This document shows positions 4,901-6,343 of a stretch of DNA of 6,343 nucleotides, piece after piece; positions within the stretch are counted from its first letter, which is position 1; each line of letters begins with the position of its first letter. Below the pieces are notes generated by a model. The model was not told the origin of the DNA. It made no database searches and saw only the letters and a list, made by a program, of their open reading frames with translations. A program made the translations under genes and the position numbers. Source of the stretch: Clostridium sp. CAG:448 (GTDB lineage: Bacteria > Bacillota > Clostridia > Oscillospirales > CAG-272). Location: assembly GCA_000433415.1 (NCBI GenBank), contig FR890381.1, positions 1-6,343 of the forward strand. Direction: 5' to 3'.

Positions 4901-6343
4901 TGTGTATCGGTCAAGGATGCGCTGAACAATGTCATCCGCTATGGCTACGACGCACTGGGTAGACGGACTACTATCACCGACGCTCGCGGTAACGTGTTCA
5001 CCACTACCTACGACGGCAACGGCAACGTAATCAAGACCACCGATGCTAAGAATAACGTCATCAGCGAGACAGTTTATAACACTCTTAATCAGCCGCTTAC
5101 CGTTACCGATGCAATGGGCAAGGTCACGACCTACACCTACAACGCTCTCGGAAAGGTTGAAAGCGTAACCGATTCTCTCAACCACCGCACCGAGTTCACC
5201 TACAACTCTCGCGGTCAGAATACCGAGGTTCGCGACGCAACAAACAACGTAAGCTCGGCAACCTACGATTTGCTCGGCAATGTAACCCGTCTTGCCGGTC
5301 CTCTCGGCGGTGCTACCAATTACACCTACGACGATATGGGCAGACTCACATCCGAGTCCACCGTTTCGGGCGGTACAAAGTCTTACGAGTACAACGAGCT
5401 GAACGTTCGCAAGAAGATCATCAACGCACGCGGTCAGATTCGTCGGATCTTCTATGACTCCATGGGCAGAATCACGGGCTATACTTCGCCCGAAGGCGCT
5501 GTAAGCTATACTTACGATGCCAACGGCAACGTATTGACCGTAACCGACAGCCACGGCACGATCACCAGAACCTACGATGCGCTTAACCGCGTGTTAAGCT
5601 ACACCGACACCTACGGCAAGGTCATTCGCTACGAGTATGACGCAGTGGGCAATCTTTCCAAGATTATCTACCCCGATAACACTGCTGTCACATATGCTTA
5701 TGACGCAAATCACAATCTTATCCGAGTCACCGACTGGGCAAACCGCGTAACCTCCTATACTTACGACGTAAACAACCGTGTAGTAGGCGTTACCAAGCCC
5801 GATGGAAGTGTAACCACCACCGTCTACGACAACAAGCAGAGAGTGACCTCGACCGTTGAAAGAACGGCAACCGGCGCGGTAATTACAGGCTTTGAGTACA
5901 CTTACGATGATTTGTCGAGAATTATCGAGGAGAAAGTACTTGCAAATTCAACCAAAATGTGTTATACTTATGATAATCTCAGCAGAGTTACTGCAAGGAC
6001 TGTCAAGAAGCTCAGTGATAACTCGGTCGTTTCGACAGAAACCTTTAACTACGATGCAGCAGGCAACGTAACCTCTGCCCCCGACAGCAGCTTCCTGTAT
6101 GATACCAACAACCGTCTGATTTCGTGGGGCGGCAACACCGTAAGCTATGACCTCGACGGCAATATGCTCTCGAACGCTTCCCTTACCTGCACCTACGATT
6201 CTGCCAACAGACTCGTTTCTGCGGGCGGTCACACCTACACCTACAATGCAGAGGACGTGAGAATCCGCAACCTTTGCGCTGAAAATGACACGACCTATAC
6301 CTACAATACCAATGCCAAGCTCAGTATGCTTCTGATGAAGACT
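1955..6343 (+). CDS. Giant Big_2-RHS/YD-repeat protein (N-terminal 1463 residues; 3' end outside the window)
   Basis: The frame is open from ATG 1955 to the last base, without a stop. Residues 1-90, about 118-200 and 204-287 are three bacterial Ig-like (Big_2) domains, each with an ITVSP-like first strand, a W(Y/S/Q)S(D/S) core followed by V(A)xVN, and AxxAGxxxIxA. Residues about 298-362 resemble the RHS N-terminal domain (FADPVDVYTGAHMLNNTVMSLFGG to GMGWYHNFE, W352). From about residue 485 to the end it is YD repeats of about 21 residues (TYTYDxxGNxxTxTDAxxNVT), which in RHS, teneurin and TccC proteins wind into a shell around the C-terminal cargo. The last residues (YNTNAKLSMLLMKT) look like the lead-in to the RHS core, so core, cleavage site and any toxin lie downstream. 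There is no signal peptide; the Ig domains start almost at residue 1. Residues 290-576 carry 13 cysteines, the remaining 887 only four. Base composition falls sharply near 2.9 kb. Role as contact-dependent toxin is inferred; an adhesive surface role is also possible. Confidence 0.9.
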   Translation, partial: MNRINTIHVFPKSVSLKTGTWFYTAYAKIYPRDADRKDVAWYSDNPEVANVNASGGYIYAAGAGTAHIYAVATDGSDCRDYMTVTVSDTLPAAQEEQRASLSAAVHTGAPAAADTLVSLITVSPEAKTMFTGQSAFLQATAAPESAVNKNVQWSSDDPGVATVNRSSGLVYAASAGTTVIRATAQDGNGTVGVCQITVIDPIGVEDITLSQSQLTLHRGNTHRLTATVFPDNATTKTVRWQSSRPSVAAVNSRTGTVTARSAGRAVICAIAQDDSGVRACCSIFVKQTVLCSAEDTPVSRVNGSTFADPVDVYTGAHMLNNTVMSLFGGQGIKLVAHYDSTQLACGVLGMGWYHNFEKHIEVKDCEAFVYNNPSIFSRYTADSDCNSRFTCCSANKNGYVLTVDHSRQYPYIIDCNSARTEYYNADGDLAKIVDHQGFETLITYSDTLITITDCVSGKKMYLEKDSTCKVIRVYDDAERVAILTYTNNLLTSIKDVNGNSLTYEYDGDKRVVSGTDSKGIRYFENTYDDYGRVLTQKDALNHTSYFDYSDDACECCEGDTRIATNRNGKTSRRVYDCDGLLIKHTDENGNVKTYEYDDRNNVIKETDAKGNSVIKTYNSFNKPTQVTDRNGNTTYFTYDAKGNVTRIRYPAVNGVVPEEIFVYNSRNQMTQHTDIRGTVTLYTYDANGMPATKKAGSKNAITYSYENGLLKSQTDSLNHTTSYTHNAVGQVISKTDADNKVTEYEYDKSGNLLKMTDANGKSIVTTYDGNYQKTTVTDANGNTTLYSYNGNMKNDVITLPDGHTIRYEFDGEDRTVKVIDQLSNATNVTYDDAGRVLSKRLPDGALVQYEYDRVGNVVKETNPKGAVVTKTYDKLGNVLTVTDDEGNVTSYEYNAMNKVTKMTNAVAGSTVYVYSKSGDLLSETDALSNTKTYTYDAFGNRLTATDAKNNVTTYTYDQNNNLLTVKDALNHVTTYTYNALNQCVSVKDALNNVIRYGYDALGRRTTITDARGNVFTTTYDGNGNVIKTTDAKNNVISETVYNTLNQPLTVTDAMGKVTTYTYNALGKVESVTDSLNHRTEFTYNSRGQNTEVRDATNNVSSATYDLLGNVTRLAGPLGGATNYTYDDMGRLTSESTVSGGTKSYEYNELNVRKKIINARGQIRRIFYDSMGRITGYTSPEGAVSYTYDANGNVLTVTDSHGTITRTYDALNRVLSYTDTYGKVIRYEYDAVGNLSKIIYPDNTAVTYAYDANHNLIRVTDWANRVTSYTYDVNNRVVGVTKPDGSVTTTVYDNKQRVTSTVERTATGAVITGFEYTYDDLSRIIEEKVLANSTKMCYTYDNLSRVTARTVKKLSDNSVVSTETFNYDAAGNVTSAPDSSFLYDTNNRLISWGGNTVSYDLDGNMLSNASLTCTYDSANRLVSAGGHTYTYNAEDVRIRNLCAENDTTYTYNTNAKLSMLLMKT
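3404..6343 (+). repeat. Degenerate tandem repeat array encoding YD (RHS) repeats, about 63-bp period
   Basis: The repeats are readable in protein as YTYDAFGNRLTATDAKNNVTT and successors, nearly always 21 residues apart, with some units of 19-23. At DNA level the motif ACCTATACCTACGATGC and close variants (ACGACCTACACCTACAACGC) recur, especially at 4740-5150, where neighbouring units are most alike. Roughly forty or more units fit between 3404 and the window end. The array is part of the RHS coding sequence and not a separate element; its similarity makes it a natural substrate for unequal recombination and for assembly errors. Confidence 0.85.

Noticed and set aside
4418..5554. Second long antisense ORF of 378 codons with a regular pattern (VGIGRDI, VIGISRD)
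   Set aside because: The periodicity is just the antisense of the 21-residue YD repeat. The sense frame is a clear protein family, so this is a shadow.
3404..6343. CRISPR array or non-coding satellite as explanation of the repeats
   Set aside because: The repeats are degenerate, in frame and have no conserved repeat with unique spacers; they encode YD repeats.

Overview
The window looks like an accessory, toxin-related locus of a Gram-positive anaerobe, most likely a gut-type clostridium (Bacillota). The reasons are strong AGGAG/GGAGG ribosome binding sites, sigma-A type promoters, and protein families common in such genomes: bacterial Ig-like (Big_2) domains fused to RHS/YD repeats, a DUF1906 (Rv2525c-like) glycoside-hydrolase-like protein, and a PPC-like module. 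The assignment rests on style and families, not on a marker gene.

Left part (1-790) is rearranged. Bases 1-55 hold the first 18 codons of a minus-strand gene running off the edge, possibly a GntR-type regulator, with an extended -10 promoter just upstream. Bases 111 to about 390 are a plus-strand orphan fragment of a PPC-like domain. It runs head-on into a minus-strand gene (383-640) whose N-terminal part resembles WapI-type immunity proteins and whose C-terminus is missing. That broken gene is served by a perfect promoter (TTGACA, 17 bp, TATAAT, with a TGn extension) and a good ribosome binding site.

The middle (790-1133) has no convincing gene. It contains two hairpins with T-rich tails on the plus strand and a run of eight C in the leader of the next operon.

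The right part is a plus-strand operon. A 268-aa DUF1906-type protein (1134-1940) is followed after 14 bases by a giant ORF (1955 to the window end, 1463 codons, no stop reached). The giant protein has three Big_2 domains, an RHS N-terminal domain with a GMGW motif, then dozens of YD repeats of about 21 residues. Its C-terminal end, where polymorphic RHS/WapA-type proteins carry their toxin, lies outside the window. Neither operon protein has a recognisable signal peptide.

Working model (inference): this is a polymorphic RHS toxin or surface-protein locus. The wall-hydrolase-like protein accompanies the RHS protein, and the left part preserves debris of an earlier RHS/immunity cassette. Base composition changes sharply inside the giant ORF near 2.9 kb, consistent with head and repeat body having different origins.
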